Counted from the first letter of the stretch, positions 52,492-62,049 are shown. The stretch is 64,000 nucleotides of DNA from Aliishimia sp039978895 (GCA_039978895.1 JBDWAL010000057.1:124001-188000); one strand, 5' to 3'. Notes: generated by a model not told the origin, from the letters alone. A program made the numbers and translations.

Positions 52492-53490
52492 ATGACTCTG
52501 ATGAAAACTCTTCTAGGCGCCGCAGCGGCCACAGCCCTCAGCGTTGGTGCCGTTATGGCCGAGCCCGCTCTGATTTTTGACCTCGGCGGCAAATTTGACA
52601 AATCCTTCAACGAAGCAGCCTTTAACGGTGGCAAGCGTTGGGCCGAAGAAACCGGCAACTCTTTCCGTGAAATCGAACTGCAATCCGAAGCACAACGCGA
52701 GCAAGCGCTGCGTCGCTTTGCTGAAGCCGGCGCAAACCCCATCGTCATGGCCGGTTTTGCTTTTGCTGACGCACTTGGCAAAGTTGCCCCTGACTACCCA
52801 GACACAAAATTCGCTGTGATCGACGTGAACTGGCTCGACCTGCCAAACGTGCGCGGCATCGGTTTTGCCGAACATGAAGGGTCCTACCTTGTCGGCATGA
52901 TGGCAGCGCAAGCGTCCAAAACGGGCACAGTCAGCTTCATCGGCGGCATGGACATCCCGTTGATCCGCAAATTCGCATGTGGCTATGCCCAAGGCGTAAA
53001 AGCGGTGAACCCAGACGCGACAGTCATCGCCAACATGACCGGCTCGACACCTGCGGCATGGAATGACCCGGTAAAGGGTTCTGAGTTGACCAAAGCGCAA
53101 ATCAGCCAAGGTGCGGACGTTGTTTACGCGGCCGCGGGCGGCACAGGCGTTGGCGTTCTGCAAACAGCCGCGGATGAGGGCATTTTGTCCATCGGCGTCG
53201 ACAGCAACCAAAACTACCTGCACCCAGGTAAAGTCCTGACATCCATGATGAAACGCGTCGACAACGCCGTGTTTGACGCCTTCACCCAAGGCGAAAACTT
53301 GGAAACAGGTAACGTCACCATGAGCCTTAGCAATGGCGGTGTTGGCTACGCGCTTGACGACAACAATGCAGAGCTTGTCAGCGCAGACATGAAAACTGCG
53401 GTTGATGCGGCCTCCGCTAAAATCGCAGGCGGTGAGTTGGCAGTCCACGACTATATGTCCGACGACAGCTGCCCAGCGCTGACATTCTAA
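52492..53490 (+). CDS. BMP family ABC transporter substrate-binding protein
   Basis: A 332-residue periplasmic binding protein of the basic membrane protein (BMP/Med) family, whose members bind nucleosides or purine derivatives. A Sec signal (about 1-23, ALSVGAVMA) lacks a lipobox cysteine. The mature protein starts EPALIFDLGGKFDKSFNEAAFNGGKRW, the family signature. GGGAG lies about 10 bases before the ATG. A strong hairpin follows the gene, and then the ATPase gene, so this is the highly expressed first gene of a complete importer. Confidence 0.93.
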   Translation: MTLMKTLLGAAAATALSVGAVMAEPALIFDLGGKFDKSFNEAAFNGGKRWAEETGNSFREIELQSEAQREQALRRFAEAGANPIVMAGFAFADALGKVAPDYPDTKFAVIDVNWLDLPNVRGIGFAEHEGSYLVGMMAAQASKTGTVSFIGGMDIPLIRKFACGYAQGVKAVNPDATVIANMTGSTPAAWNDPVKGSELTKAQISQGADVVYAAAGGTGVGVLQTAADEGILSIGVDSNQNYLHPGKVLTSMMKRVDNAVFDAFTQGENLETGNVTMSLSNGGVGYALDDNNAELVSADMKTAVDAASAKIAGGELAVHDYMSDDSCPALTF

Positions 53491-53515
53491 GCCTTTGAGC
53501 TGAGACACAAATACA

Positions 53516-53548
53516 AGGCCGCGCTGAGAAATCGGCGCGGCCTCTTTT
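53516..53548 (+). terminator. Intra-operon attenuator hairpin
   Basis: Perfect 9-bp stem (AGGCCGCGC at 53516-53524, GCGCGGCCT at 53535-53543), 10-nt loop, then CTTTT. It stands between the binding protein and the ATPase and probably sets a high binding-protein to transporter ratio. Confidence 0.75.
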
Positions 53549-53566
53549 ACTAAATGGGGTGGGACC

Positions 53567-55114
53567 ATGGCTGAAACAGCACCAGCGATTGAACTCAAGG
53601 GTATCTCAAAAGCCTTCGGGCCGGTGCAGGCCAACAAGGACATCTCGATCCGCGTGATGCCGGGCACGATCCACGGGATCATCGGCGAAAACGGCGCCGG
53701 AAAATCAACACTGATGTCCATTCTTTATGGTTTTTACAAAGCCGACAAAGGAGAGATTTTCATCTCGGGGCAAAAGACCCTCATCCCAGACAGCCAAGCC
53801 GCCATCGCAGCCGGGATCGGGATGGTCTTCCAACACTTCAAATTGGTGGAAAACTTCACCGTTCTGGAAAATATCGTTCTTGGCGCAGAAGACGGGTGGC
53901 GATTAAGCACCTCGCTCGCCAAGGCGCGTCGCAGCCTCAAAGAGCTGTCAGATGAATACGAATTAAAAGTCGATCCCGATGCCATCATCGAGGAAATCGG
54001 CGTGGGCATGCAACAACGCGTTGAAATCCTCAAGGCGCTATACCGCCAAGCAAACATCCTGATTCTTGACGAGCCGACCGGGGTGTTAACCCCTGCCGAA
54101 GCTGACCAGTTGTTTCGCATCCTTGAGCGGTTGAAAGAAGAAGGCAAAACCATCATCCTGATCACGCACAAATTGCGCGAAATCATGGACACGACCGACA
54201 CAGTTAGCGTGATGCGCCGCGGTGAAATGACCGCAACCGTGAAAACCGCCGAGACGTCCCCCGAACAACTCGCAGAGCTCATGGTCGGCCGTAAGGTCTT
54301 GTTGCGCGTAGACAAAACGCCAGCTGAGCCCGGTGAAACCATATTGGACGTACAAGGTTTGCGGGTTGTGGACGAGCAAGGCGTGGAACGGCTGCGCGGG
54401 ATTGACCTCAACATTCGCGCGGGCGAAATCCTCGGCATTGCCGGGGTTGCGGGCAATGGGCAATCCGAACTTCTTGAGGTCCTTGGGGGTGTTACGAATG
54501 GAACCGGCCAGATCACAGTAAGCGGGCGGGATCTGGATTTAACTGGTAAGTTCTCGGACGGGCAATCGCGTCGTGCACAAGGCATCGCACACGTGCCCGA
54601 AGATCGGCAACGCGAAGGGCTGATCATGGATTTTCAGGCATGGGAAAACGTCGCCTTCGGGTATCACCACGACCCCGCCTATCAATCCGGCATTCTGATG
54701 GACAACGCTGCAATCCGCGAAGACACAGTCGGCAAGATGGAGCGTTTTGATGTCCGCCCGCCGAACCCAAAGCTGGCCGCAAAGAACTTCTCGGGCGGCA
54801 ATCAGCAAAAAATCGTGCTGGCCCGAGAAATTGAGCGCAAACCTGATCTGCTGCTCATTGGTCAACCCACGCGCGGTGTTGACATTGGGGCCATCGAATT
54901 CATCCACCAACAAATCGTCGCTCTGCGCGATGAGGGCAAAGCGGTGCTTCTGGTTTCGGTCGAACTTGACGAAGTGATGGGGCTATCTGATCGCATTGCG
55001 GTGATGTTTGACGGTCAAATCATGGGCGAACGCATCCCCTCCGAGACAGACGAGACCGAACTTGGCTTGATGATGGCCGGGATAACCGAACAGACGCAGA
55101 CGGCTGCGGAATAA
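53567..55114 (+). CDS. BMP-type nucleoside ABC transporter, double ATPase
   Basis: A 515-residue cytosolic ATPase with two ABC domains. The first (about 8-250) has Walker A GENGAGKST, a divergent signature VGMQQRVEI and Walker B LILDEPTG. The second (about 260-510) has GNGQSELLEV in place of Walker A, but an intact signature FSGGNQQKIVLARE and the late IGQPTRGVD, as in sugar- and nucleoside-type importers. Only the first site is a canonical Walker A. It is followed by two permease genes within 13 and 4 bp. Confidence 0.93.
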   Translation: MAETAPAIELKGISKAFGPVQANKDISIRVMPGTIHGIIGENGAGKSTLMSILYGFYKADKGEIFISGQKTLIPDSQAAIAAGIGMVFQHFKLVENFTVLENIVLGAEDGWRLSTSLAKARRSLKELSDEYELKVDPDAIIEEIGVGMQQRVEILKALYRQANILILDEPTGVLTPAEADQLFRILERLKEEGKTIILITHKLREIMDTTDTVSVMRRGEMTATVKTAETSPEQLAELMVGRKVLLRVDKTPAEPGETILDVQGLRVVDEQGVERLRGIDLNIRAGEILGIAGVAGNGQSELLEVLGGVTNGTGQITVSGRDLDLTGKFSDGQSRRAQGIAHVPEDRQREGLIMDFQAWENVAFGYHHDPAYQSGILMDNAAIREDTVGKMERFDVRPPNPKLAAKNFSGGNQQKIVLAREIERKPDLLLIGQPTRGVDIGAIEFIHQQIVALRDEGKAVLLVSVELDEVMGLSDRIAVMFDGQIMGERIPSETDETELGLMMAGITEQTQTAAE

Positions 55115-55126
55115 AGGAACAAACTG

Positions 55127-56221
55127 ATGCAAACCATGCCGCGTTGGGCCGAAGTTGTTCTGGTGCCGTTAATTTCACTTCTATTGGCCGCGATCCTATC
55201 CGCGTTGGTCATTCTGGCGATTGGGGAAAGCCCATCTGCCGCGCTTTGGTTGATGATTGAAGGGACGCTGCTGCGCTCTTCTGGCATCGGCTATATGCTG
55301 TATTACACAACGAATTTCATCTTCACCGGGCTGGCCGTTTCGGTCGCATTTCATGCACGCCTGTTCAACATCGGCGGTGAAGGTCAGGCAACCTTGGGCG
55401 GGCTTGGTGTTGCCTTGGCGTGCCTTTATATCCCGTGGCCACATTGGTCGCTTGCGATCCTTGGCGCCTCTGTGGGGGCGATGATATTCGCGGCGGCTTG
55501 GGCTGCGATCCCGGCCTATCTACAGGCCAAACGCGGCAGTCACATCGTGATCACCACCATCATGTTCAACTTCATTGCCGCCGCTTTGATGAACTATTTG
55601 CTGGTCAACCAACTCAAGCCCGCAGGCGCAATGGACCCCGCGACGGCCAACTTCCCTGTGGCCACGCATTTGCCGACATTTGAAGACATGGCAGCCGTGC
55701 TCGGCTTTGAGAAAATGTTCCGCGCAGCCCCTGCGAATGTGTCTTTCTTCTTGGCACTGATGGCCTGTGTTCTGGTCTGGTTGCTGATCTGGCGCACGCG
55801 GCTCGGGTATGAAATCCGGTCCTTTGGGTTTTCAGAATCTGGGGCTAAATACGCCGGGATATCGCCAGCCAAAATCACCGTTATCGCCATGCTCATTTCC
55901 GGCGGTTTGGCCGGCATGATGGCCGTGAACACCACCCAAGGTGAGGCCGAGCGCTTGATCTTGAACATGACAGAGGGCGCGGGGTTCATCGGAATTGCCG
56001 TGGCGCTGATGGGCCGTTCACACCCGTTCGGGGTGTTTTTGGCCGCTATTCTGTTTGGGTTCCTCTACCAAGGTGGCGCCGAGCTTGCTTTGTGGACCTC
56101 CATCCCCAGAGAACTCATCGTGGTGATCCAAGCGTTGGTCATCTTGTTCACCGGGGCATTGGACAACATGGTGCGCATGCCGCTGGAACGCGTGTTCCTT
56201 GCATTGCGGCGGGAGACATAA
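55127..56221 (+). CDS. BMP-type ABC transporter permease, subunit 1
   Basis: A 364-residue inner-membrane permease with about ten helices, family BPD_transp_2. The conserved RLFNIGGEGQATLGGLGVAL and the cytoplasmic loop GYEIRSFGFSESGAKYAGIS, which contacts the ATPase, are clear. It follows the ATPase by 13 bp and the second permease by 4 bp. The two permeases should form a heterodimeric channel. Confidence 0.93.
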   Translation: MQTMPRWAEVVLVPLISLLLAAILSALVILAIGESPSAALWLMIEGTLLRSSGIGYMLYYTTNFIFTGLAVSVAFHARLFNIGGEGQATLGGLGVALACLYIPWPHWSLAILGASVGAMIFAAAWAAIPAYLQAKRGSHIVITTIMFNFIAAALMNYLLVNQLKPAGAMDPATANFPVATHLPTFEDMAAVLGFEKMFRAAPANVSFFLALMACVLVWLLIWRTRLGYEIRSFGFSESGAKYAGISPAKITVIAMLISGGLAGMMAVNTTQGEAERLILNMTEGAGFIGIAVALMGRSHPFGVFLAAILFGFLYQGGAELALWTSIPRELIVVIQALVILFTGALDNMVRMPLERVFLALRRET

Positions 56222-56224
56222 ATC

Positions 56225-57193
56225 ATGGATTTTGCAACTCTCATCCAGATATTGGATTCCACCGTTCGCCTTGCCACCCCGCTGCTTTTGGCCTGTCTGG
56301 CCGGTCTTTATTCTGAGCGCGCGGGCATATTTGACATTGGGCTTGAAGGCAAAATGTTGATGGCGGGTTTCTTTTCTGCGGCCATTGCGGCCATGACCGG
56401 GTCAGTTTGGCTGGGGCTTTTTGCAGGGGTCGTGTCATCCATGATGCTCAGCGGGCTGCATGGCCTTGCCTCGATCACGTTCCGGGGCAATCAATTGATT
56501 TCCGGTGTCGCGATCAACTTTCTTGCAGCCGGTATGACCGTTCTCATCGCGCAAGACTGGTTTTCACAAGGCGGACGCACGCCGTCTTTGATGGGGGGTG
56601 GGCGATTTGAGCCAATCACCCTGCCCTTTGCGGACGCTTTATCCGACGTTCCGATCTTTGGGGAAATCTACGGCGAGCTGATCTCGGGCCACTCGATCCT
56701 TGTTTATATCGCCTTTGCGTCTGTGCCCTTTACGTGGTGGTTGCTTTATCGCACGCGCTTTGGGTTGCGGCTGCGTGCCGTGGGCGAAAGTCCTGCGGCG
56801 GTGGACACAGCCGGTGTTTCGGTGGTCGGGCTGCGCTATGCGGCCGTTGCGATCTGCGGGATATTTTGCGGCCTTGCGGGGGCCTATCTGTCAACCGCTT
56901 TGCAGGCCGGGTTCGTGAAAGACATGAGCGCCGGGCGCGGGTTCATTGCATTGGCGGCGCTGATTTTCGCGAAATGGCGACCATGGTACGCGCTTTGGGC
57001 CTGCCTTTTGTTCGGCTTGTTCAGCGCAATGGAGACACGCCCCGATGTCATCGAGGGTCTGATTGGCATCAAAGTACAAAGTCAGCTGTTGAGCGCGCTG
57101 CCCTATATCATGACTGTCATCATCCTTGCAGGGCTAGGCGGGAAGGCGATTCCACCTCGAGCGGGCGGTGAGCCGTATGTTAAGGAGCGGTAA
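56225..57193 (+). CDS. BMP-type ABC transporter permease, subunit 2
   Basis: A 322-residue inner-membrane permease, family BPD_transp_2, with about nine helices. ERAGIFDIGLEGKMLMAGFFSAA and the coupling loop GLRLRAVGESPAAVDTAGVS are the family signatures. It completes the importer operon. A palindrome follows at 57204-57220. Confidence 0.93.
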   Translation: MDFATLIQILDSTVRLATPLLLACLAGLYSERAGIFDIGLEGKMLMAGFFSAAIAAMTGSVWLGLFAGVVSSMMLSGLHGLASITFRGNQLISGVAINFLAAGMTVLIAQDWFSQGGRTPSLMGGGRFEPITLPFADALSDVPIFGEIYGELISGHSILVYIAFASVPFTWWLLYRTRFGLRLRAVGESPAAVDTAGVSVVGLRYAAVAICGIFCGLAGAYLSTALQAGFVKDMSAGRGFIALAALIFAKWRPWYALWACLLFGLFSAMETRPDVIEGLIGIKVQSQLLSALPYIMTVIILAGLGGKAIPPRAGGEPYVKER

Positions 57194-57203
57194 CGAGATT
57201 TTC

Positions 57204-57220
57204 TGAGACGGTACGTCTCA
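57204..57220. repeat. Short palindrome after the importer operon
   Basis: TGAGACG (57204-57210) and its complement (57214-57220) with a 3-nt centre, 11 bp after the last permease stop codon. No T-run follows, so it may be an operator or a weak terminator. Confidence 0.45.
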
Positions 57221-57309
57221 TAAGGCCAGTTATCGACGATCTGTAAGGCCTGTTCGCTGCAAAGCGGCATGGCCATTGATCCGCCCGCCTTGGCACGCTA
57301 ACAGTACTC

Positions 57310-58227
57310 ATGCTGATCTACCTGCCCATCGCCGAAGTTTCGGTCAACGCCTTCCTGCTCTTGGGCTTGGGCGGCATGGTGGGCGTATTATCTGGCATGT
57401 TTGGCGTTGGCGGCGGCTTCTTAATGACGCCGCTTTTATTCTTCATCGGAATTCCACCTGCCGTGGCTGTGGCCACCGAAGCCAATCAAATCGTGGCCTC
57501 CTCCTTTTCCGGCGTTTTGGCGCATTTGAAACGCAAAACCGTTGATCTCAAGATGGGCACGGTGTTGCTGATTGGTGGGCTTGTCGGTGCCGCCGTCGGT
57601 GTGGTTCTCTTCAACCACCTCAAAAGCATGGGGCAAGTCGATCTGCTCGTTAAGCTTTGTTACGTGGTCTTTCTGGGCGTTATCGGCGGGCTTATGTTCT
57701 TCGAGAGCTTGAACGCGATCCGTAAGACCCGCAGTGGCGCGAAAGTACCCACGCGTAAGAAGCACAACTGGATCCACAAGTTGCCCTTCAAGATGCGATT
57801 TCGCGTGTCGGGGCTGTATATCTCGGTCATCCCCCCGCTTATTGTGGGTCTCTGCGTTGGCGTTCTGGCCGCGATCATGGGTGTGGGCGGTGGCTTCATC
57901 ATGGTGCCCGCAATGATCTATTTGCTGGGCATGCCGACAAAAGTCGTGGTTGGGACATCCCTGTTCCAGATCATTTTTGTGACCGCGTTCACCACAATGT
58001 TGCACGCAACAACAAATTTCACCGTGGATATCGTGCTGGCCGTTCTTTTGTTGGTTGGCGGTGTAATCGGCGCGCAAATCGGCACCCGGATCGGTGTGAA
58101 GATGAAAGCCGAACAACTGCGTATTTTACTCGCCATGATGGTGTTGGCCGTCTGTGGCAAGTTGGCCTTTGACCTGTTGGTTATGCCCTCCGAGCTGTTC
58201 TCGCTCGGGTCTGCAGGGGGACACTGA
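57310..58227 (+). CDS. TauE/SafE family anion exporter
   Basis: A 305-residue inner-membrane protein with about eight helices. It has the two TauE/SafE repeats: GLGGMVGVLSGMFGVGGGFLMTPLL at residues 16-40 and LAAIMGVGGGFIMVPAMIYLLGMP. The family exports sulfite, sulfoacetate or other small anions, and some members are permeases for oxyanions. It ends 1 bp before the TIGR02186-type gene, so the two form an operon. The substrate is not known. Confidence 0.92.
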   Translation: MLIYLPIAEVSVNAFLLLGLGGMVGVLSGMFGVGGGFLMTPLLFFIGIPPAVAVATEANQIVASSFSGVLAHLKRKTVDLKMGTVLLIGGLVGAAVGVVLFNHLKSMGQVDLLVKLCYVVFLGVIGGLMFFESLNAIRKTRSGAKVPTRKKHNWIHKLPFKMRFRVSGLYISVIPPLIVGLCVGVLAAIMGVGGGFIMVPAMIYLLGMPTKVVVGTSLFQIIFVTAFTTMLHATTNFTVDIVLAVLLLVGGVIGAQIGTRIGVKMKAEQLRILLAMMVLAVCGKLAFDLLVMPSELFSLGSAGGH

Positions 58228-58228
58228 C

Positions 58229-58987
58229 ATGCTGCGATGGTTTGCGGCACTGATGTTCTTGCTCACCCTGCCTCTTCAGGCAGAAGAAATTGTGCTTGGC
58301 TTGAGCCAAGACCGCGTTGCAATCACAACCAGCTTTGACGGTTCTGAGATTTTAATCTTTGGGGCCGTGAAACGCGAAGCAGCCATTCCAGACGGTCCCC
58401 CGCTTGAGGTTATCGTGACCGTCTCTGGCCCCTCAGAAGCAATTGTGGTGCGGCGCAAAGAAAAGCGGTTCGGAATTTGGGTGAACATCGACGCAGTCGA
58501 GGTCGATGAAGCGCCAAGCTTCTATGCGGTCGCCGCCAGCGGGTTGCTCAGAGATGTGCTCAAGGACGTGGAAGACCTGCGTTATCGCGTATCCGTCCCC
58601 CGTGCGATCCGCTCCGTTGGTGCGCCGCAAAACATTACGGACGCGGAGAACTTCACCACCGCTTTAATCCGTATCCGGGGGGATAACGATCAATATCAAC
58701 TTTTGGAAAATCATGTCGCTGTTGACGAGCAGACCTTATTTCGCACATCGATCCGATTGCCTGCCGCATTGGTTGAGGGCAAATATGAGACGCGAATTTT
58801 CCTGACCCGAGGCGGCGAAGTCATTTCGCGCTACGATACCCGCATCGATGTGGACAAAGTTGGGATGGAACGCTGGCTTTATAACCTGTCGCGCCAACAA
58901 CCGATGATGTACGGCCTGATGTCGCTGGCCATTGCAATCTTCGCCGGTTGGAGCGCATCCGCCGTGTTCAGTCTGTTTCGAAACTAG
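58229..58987 (+). CDS. TIGR02186 family alphaproteobacterial membrane protein
   Basis: A 252-residue protein of the Alph_Pro_TM/TIGR02186 type, unknown function. It has a signal peptide (about 1-18, ending LQAEE). A beta-rich periplasmic domain follows, with LSQDRVAITTSFDGSEILIFGAVKRE and IWVNIDAVEVDEAPSFYAVA. A single C-terminal helix (about 228-250, MYGLMSLAIAIFAGWSASAVFSLF) anchors it. It begins one base after the TauE/SafE stop and probably works with that exporter, perhaps as a periplasmic subunit. That role is inference from gene order. Confidence 0.85.
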   Translation: MLRWFAALMFLLTLPLQAEEIVLGLSQDRVAITTSFDGSEILIFGAVKREAAIPDGPPLEVIVTVSGPSEAIVVRRKEKRFGIWVNIDAVEVDEAPSFYAVAASGLLRDVLKDVEDLRYRVSVPRAIRSVGAPQNITDAENFTTALIRIRGDNDQYQLLENHVAVDEQTLFRTSIRLPAALVEGKYETRIFLTRGGEVISRYDTRIDVDKVGMERWLYNLSRQQPMMYGLMSLAIAIFAGWSASAVFSLFRN

Positions 58988-59000
58988 CCATCCGGGGGCT

Positions 59001-59045
59001 CAATTCTTTCAAGAATTGATAGAAGCGATTTTTCAAAAAAATCGC
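59001..59045. terminator. Paired terminator hairpins between convergent genes
   Basis: A first 8-bp stem (CAATTCTT at 59001-59008, AAGAATTG at 59011-59018) is followed by a 9-bp stem (GCGATTTTT at 59025-59033, AAAAATCGC at 59037-59045). The A/T runs flanking the second loop and the convergent position suggest a shared terminator. Confidence 0.7.
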
Positions 59046-59046
59046 A

Positions 59047-59757
59047 TCACCCGCGGCCGATATAGGGCATTTTATTGGCCATCACTGTCATAAACAGAAC
59101 ATTCGTTTCCAATGGTAGATTGGCCATATGGAACACCGATTTAGCCACATCAGCGACCGCCATTGTCGGCATGTCCGGCACTTTGAGCTTTAACGCCGCA
59201 ACCATTTCGGATTCCGCGTTGCCAATATCAATCTGCCCGCACGGGATGTTCAATTCGCGCCCGTCCAAATCAAGTTGTTTCGTCAGCCCCGTGATTGCGT
59301 GTTTTGTGACCGTGTAACTAATCGCATTTTCGCGCGGCACATGGGCTGAGATCGAACCATTGTTGATAATCCGACCACCGCCCTGAGCGCGCATTTGCGC
59401 AAAGGCCGCGCGGGCCGCTAGAAACATTCCCGTCAAGTTGACATCCAAAGCACGCTGCCAGTCTTCCATTGGGGTCTCATCAATCGGAGCCGACGGAACA
59501 AAAATACCTGCATTGTTGAACAACACATCCAACTGACCCGTTTGTTTTACAAATTCAGACACAGCTTGGTCGACCGCTTCGGGGTCAGAAATGTCCGCTG
59601 GCAAAACGACGGCGTTCTTTTGGCTGCCTGCGATCTCGCGCAAGGGGGCTTCGCGGCGTGCCAGCAAGCCCACATTCCAGCCTTGTGCCAAAAAGAGTTC
59701 TGCCGTGGCGCGCCCAATACCGGAGCTCGCGCCCGTGATCAGAATGGATTTTCTCAT
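59047..59757 (-). CDS. Short-chain dehydrogenase/reductase
   Basis: A 236-residue cytosolic SDR. The cofactor motif GASSGIGRA is near residue 8, NNAG is near residue 89, and the active site has S followed by Y-T-V-T-K. Family members reduce or oxidise alcohols and ketones with NAD(P). The substrate cannot be told. Its ATG overlaps the helicase stop codon by an ATGA junction, which is an unusual partner. The link may be accidental. Confidence 0.9.
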   Translation of the reverse strand: MRKSILITGASSGIGRATAELFLAQGWNVGLLARREAPLREIAGSQKNAVVLPADISDPEAVDQAVSEFVKQTGQLDVLFNNAGIFVPSAPIDETPMEDWQRALDVNLTGMFLAARAAFAQMRAQGGGRIINNGSISAHVPRENAISYTVTKHAITGLTKQLDLDGRELNIPCGQIDIGNAESEMVAALKLKVPDMPTMAVADVAKSVFHMANLPLETNVLFMTVMANKMPYIGRG

Positions 59758-61292
59758 ATCATCGGTTCCTCTGGCGCAAGTGTTAGCGTGGCTTTGGGCA
59801 TAGATTTCAGATCATCCACCGGCAAAACACCCGACGGTTTGGACAAGCGTGCTTTGACCACCCAATGCAAACGTTCCTGCGCGCGTGTGATCGCGACATA
59901 TGCAAGGCGTTTCCACAAGGCCTGTCCGGCTTCCATACGGTTCATGCGTGCCGCTGCATAAAGGTCAGGCGCGAAGACTTGCACCGTATCCCATTGGCTA
60001 CCCTGCGCCTTATGGATCGTGACCGCAGCCCCATGCAAAAAGGTCGCCCCCATGCGGGCAGCAAAGGGAATGAATGGCTCTTCTTCATCCGGCTTTTCGA
60101 TTTTCACAATAGAGGCCGCCGAAATTTGCGGCTCTTCTGCGCCCATCACATGCAAACGTGAAAAGCCCGGTTTGCGCCCGGCGCCCAGATACACAACCTG
60201 CGCCCCTTTGATCAGGCCACGCGCTTCAAGGTCGAGCCGCTTTTTGCGGTGCTTCAAGGGCAATTCGAGACCATCACAAATCAATGGTTCCCCTTCAAGC
60301 AAAGCATCTTCCGGTGCGCCGTAGACATCGCGGAATGCATTGATCAAGCGGATGCGCGTTGCGTTGCGCCAAACCAACACAGGTGAGCGCGCCATAAGGT
60401 CCACTTCGACGCGCTGCCCCCACACAACCCGATCGTCCTTGCGGGCCATGTCTTCGATCATCGTTTCAAAATGATGGAACTCGAGCGCGGGGTCAGCCAG
60501 CGCATGTGCCAAATCGAGGATCGGGTTGTCGGCCGCTTGGCGGTGAATGCGGCTCAAATTCAGAACACGCGGGGCGGGTAGCTTTTCAAACACCATCGCA
60601 CCCGATTGATTAACAGGCGCCAGCTGAGCCGGATCACCAAACAACAGCAATGTTGGGAAGATCTCTTTCAAATCTTCAAATTGACGATCATCCAACATCG
60701 AGGATTCATCAATGAAACCAATATCTAATGGTTCTTCACGACGTTTCCATCCGGTGATGAAATCCGATCCACGCAACCCCGCAGCCGCCATAGCGCCCGG
60801 GATGGAATTATTATTTTGGTAAAACGCGAACGCTCGATCCAAAGCAACATCCGTCAATCCTTCGACCACAGGGCGTTCACCTTGCCCTGCAAGCCATTCT
60901 GCGATGCGTTCATATTCGGGATCATAGACGGGCGTATAAAGAATGCGGTGGATCGTCGTCGCAGGAACCCCGCGCAACCGCAACACTGAGGCGGCTTTAT
61001 TGGTGGGCGCCAGAACAGCCAATGTGCGACGGTCTTTTCGTTTGCGCCCCTCATAATCGCCAGAGACGATCTCGACGCCTGCGAGTTTAAGCGTGTTCGT
61101 CAATTCAGCGAGCAACAGCGTTTTGCCCGACCCCGCTTTACCGGTCACAGCCATAACTTGGCTTGCAGCCCCTTCGCGCGGCGGCGTCAACAAATCACCC
61201 GCCAAATCGACACCAACATTCTGAAGCATGTCAGAAATGGTATCGTAGGCGGTCGCTTGGTCGTCTGAAAACGTGATGGAGGGTGTGGTCAT
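59754..61292 (-). CDS. ATP-dependent DNA helicase, RecD/Pif1-like
   Basis: A 512-residue superfamily 1 helicase of the RecD2/Dda-like group. The motifs are Walker A GKAGSGKT (about 49-56), Walker B GFIDESSML, motif III LLFGDPAQLAPVN, VTIHKAQGSQWD and YVAITRAQERL in the C-terminal UvrD_C_2 region. It probably works in DNA repair or replication. The start is put at MTTPSITFSDDQ (61292), as an upstream in-frame extension looks unrelated. It overlaps the SDR gene by 4 bp and lies about 100 bp downstream of luxI. Confidence 0.92.
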   Translation of the reverse strand: MTTPSITFSDDQATAYDTISDMLQNVGVDLAGDLLTPPREGAASQVMAVTGKAGSGKTLLLAELTNTLKLAGVEIVSGDYEGRKRKDRRTLAVLAPTNKAASVLRLRGVPATTIHRILYTPVYDPEYERIAEWLAGQGERPVVEGLTDVALDRAFAFYQNNNSIPGAMAAAGLRGSDFITGWKRREEPLDIGFIDESSMLDDRQFEDLKEIFPTLLLFGDPAQLAPVNQSGAMVFEKLPAPRVLNLSRIHRQAADNPILDLAHALADPALEFHHFETMIEDMARKDDRVVWGQRVEVDLMARSPVLVWRNATRIRLINAFRDVYGAPEDALLEGEPLICDGLELPLKHRKKRLDLEARGLIKGAQVVYLGAGRKPGFSRLHVMGAEEPQISAASIVKIEKPDEEEPFIPFAARMGATFLHGAAVTIHKAQGSQWDTVQVFAPDLYAAARMNRMEAGQALWKRLAYVAITRAQERLHWVVKARLSKPSGVLPVDDLKSMPKATLTLAPEEPMI

Positions 61293-61398
61293 GCGCGCGA
61301 CACTACTGCGCCGCGCGTGGGGGTGGAACCGGTTTTTGAGCCCTTGGCGCGCCATCTGCGCACCTTGTCGAAATTAAACCGATTTTCGACCCTATGCC

Positions 61399-62049
61399 TT
61401 AAGCCGTTGCAAGCATTGGCAGCAAACAATCTTCAGCACCAAAGCGGCCAAAAGCAGCTTCAAACCAACTGCGCGACTGGATCGGAGAAATTCCGGCGCG
61501 TTTGGCCACGCGGGCCTGTGCTTCTTCGCTGAAGTCCCACAGGCCCACGCTGATCCGGTCACGCCCCTCGCCTTCGCTGCCCAGCACTTCGGGGGAGGAC
61601 CCGATCATCCGGTAAATGCGCACCATCCGTTCGTCAAACACGCCAACAAAGTGTTTGATCCCAAAGCCTCGCATGATTTCACCACCGCCCAGCATCAAAG
61701 CTGCCGCCACATGCGCTGGTGCGCCGCGGGTCAGACAATACCGTGTGCATTCCCAGATAACCGGGCTGACAACTGAGCCGCCGCCCATCACATCTGTGAA
61801 GTGTTCATTGATCATGGTGCGCCCAGTGGTGGGCAAAAAGCGCATGGACCCACCGTGGGTGCCATCGGGCATTTCCCAGATCACATAGAGCGGGTTCAAC
61901 GCATCATATTGATCCGTTTCGTAGCCGTCTTTGTCGACATTCACTTCCCAGCCAAGTCGCGCTTTGAATTGATCAGCACGGTCGCGAAACATTGAATCTG
62001 CAAGTTTAGGGAAGTTGGAAAGTTGATCGGCGTAAACGTAACGAAGCAT
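61399..62049 (-). CDS. Acyl-homoserine lactone synthase LuxI family
   Basis: A 216-residue autoinducer synthase that makes N-acyl-homoserine lactones from S-adenosylmethionine and acyl-ACP. The invariant residues fall at the expected places: R24, F28, W34, D46, D49, R70, E100 and R103. The acyl chain length cannot be read with certainty. The AAAGG ribosome binding site sits inside a perfect hairpin described separately. It lies 108 bp after luxR on the same strand. Confidence 0.95.
   Translation of the reverse strand: MLRYVYADQLSNFPKLADSMFRDRADQFKARLGWEVNVDKDGYETDQYDALNPLYVIWEMPDGTHGGSMRFLPTTGRTMINEHFTDVMGGGSVVSPVIWECTRYCLTRGAPAHVAAALMLGGGEIMRGFGIKHFVGVFDERMVRIYRMIGSSPEVLGSEGEGRDRISVGLWDFSEEAQARVAKRAGISPIQSRSWFEAAFGRFGAEDCLLPMLATA

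Noticed and set aside
52513..53721. 402-codon frame antisense to the BMP binding protein
   Set aside because: It covers a clear binding-protein gene and part of the ATPase gene and crosses their hairpin. Its translation has no recognisable domain.
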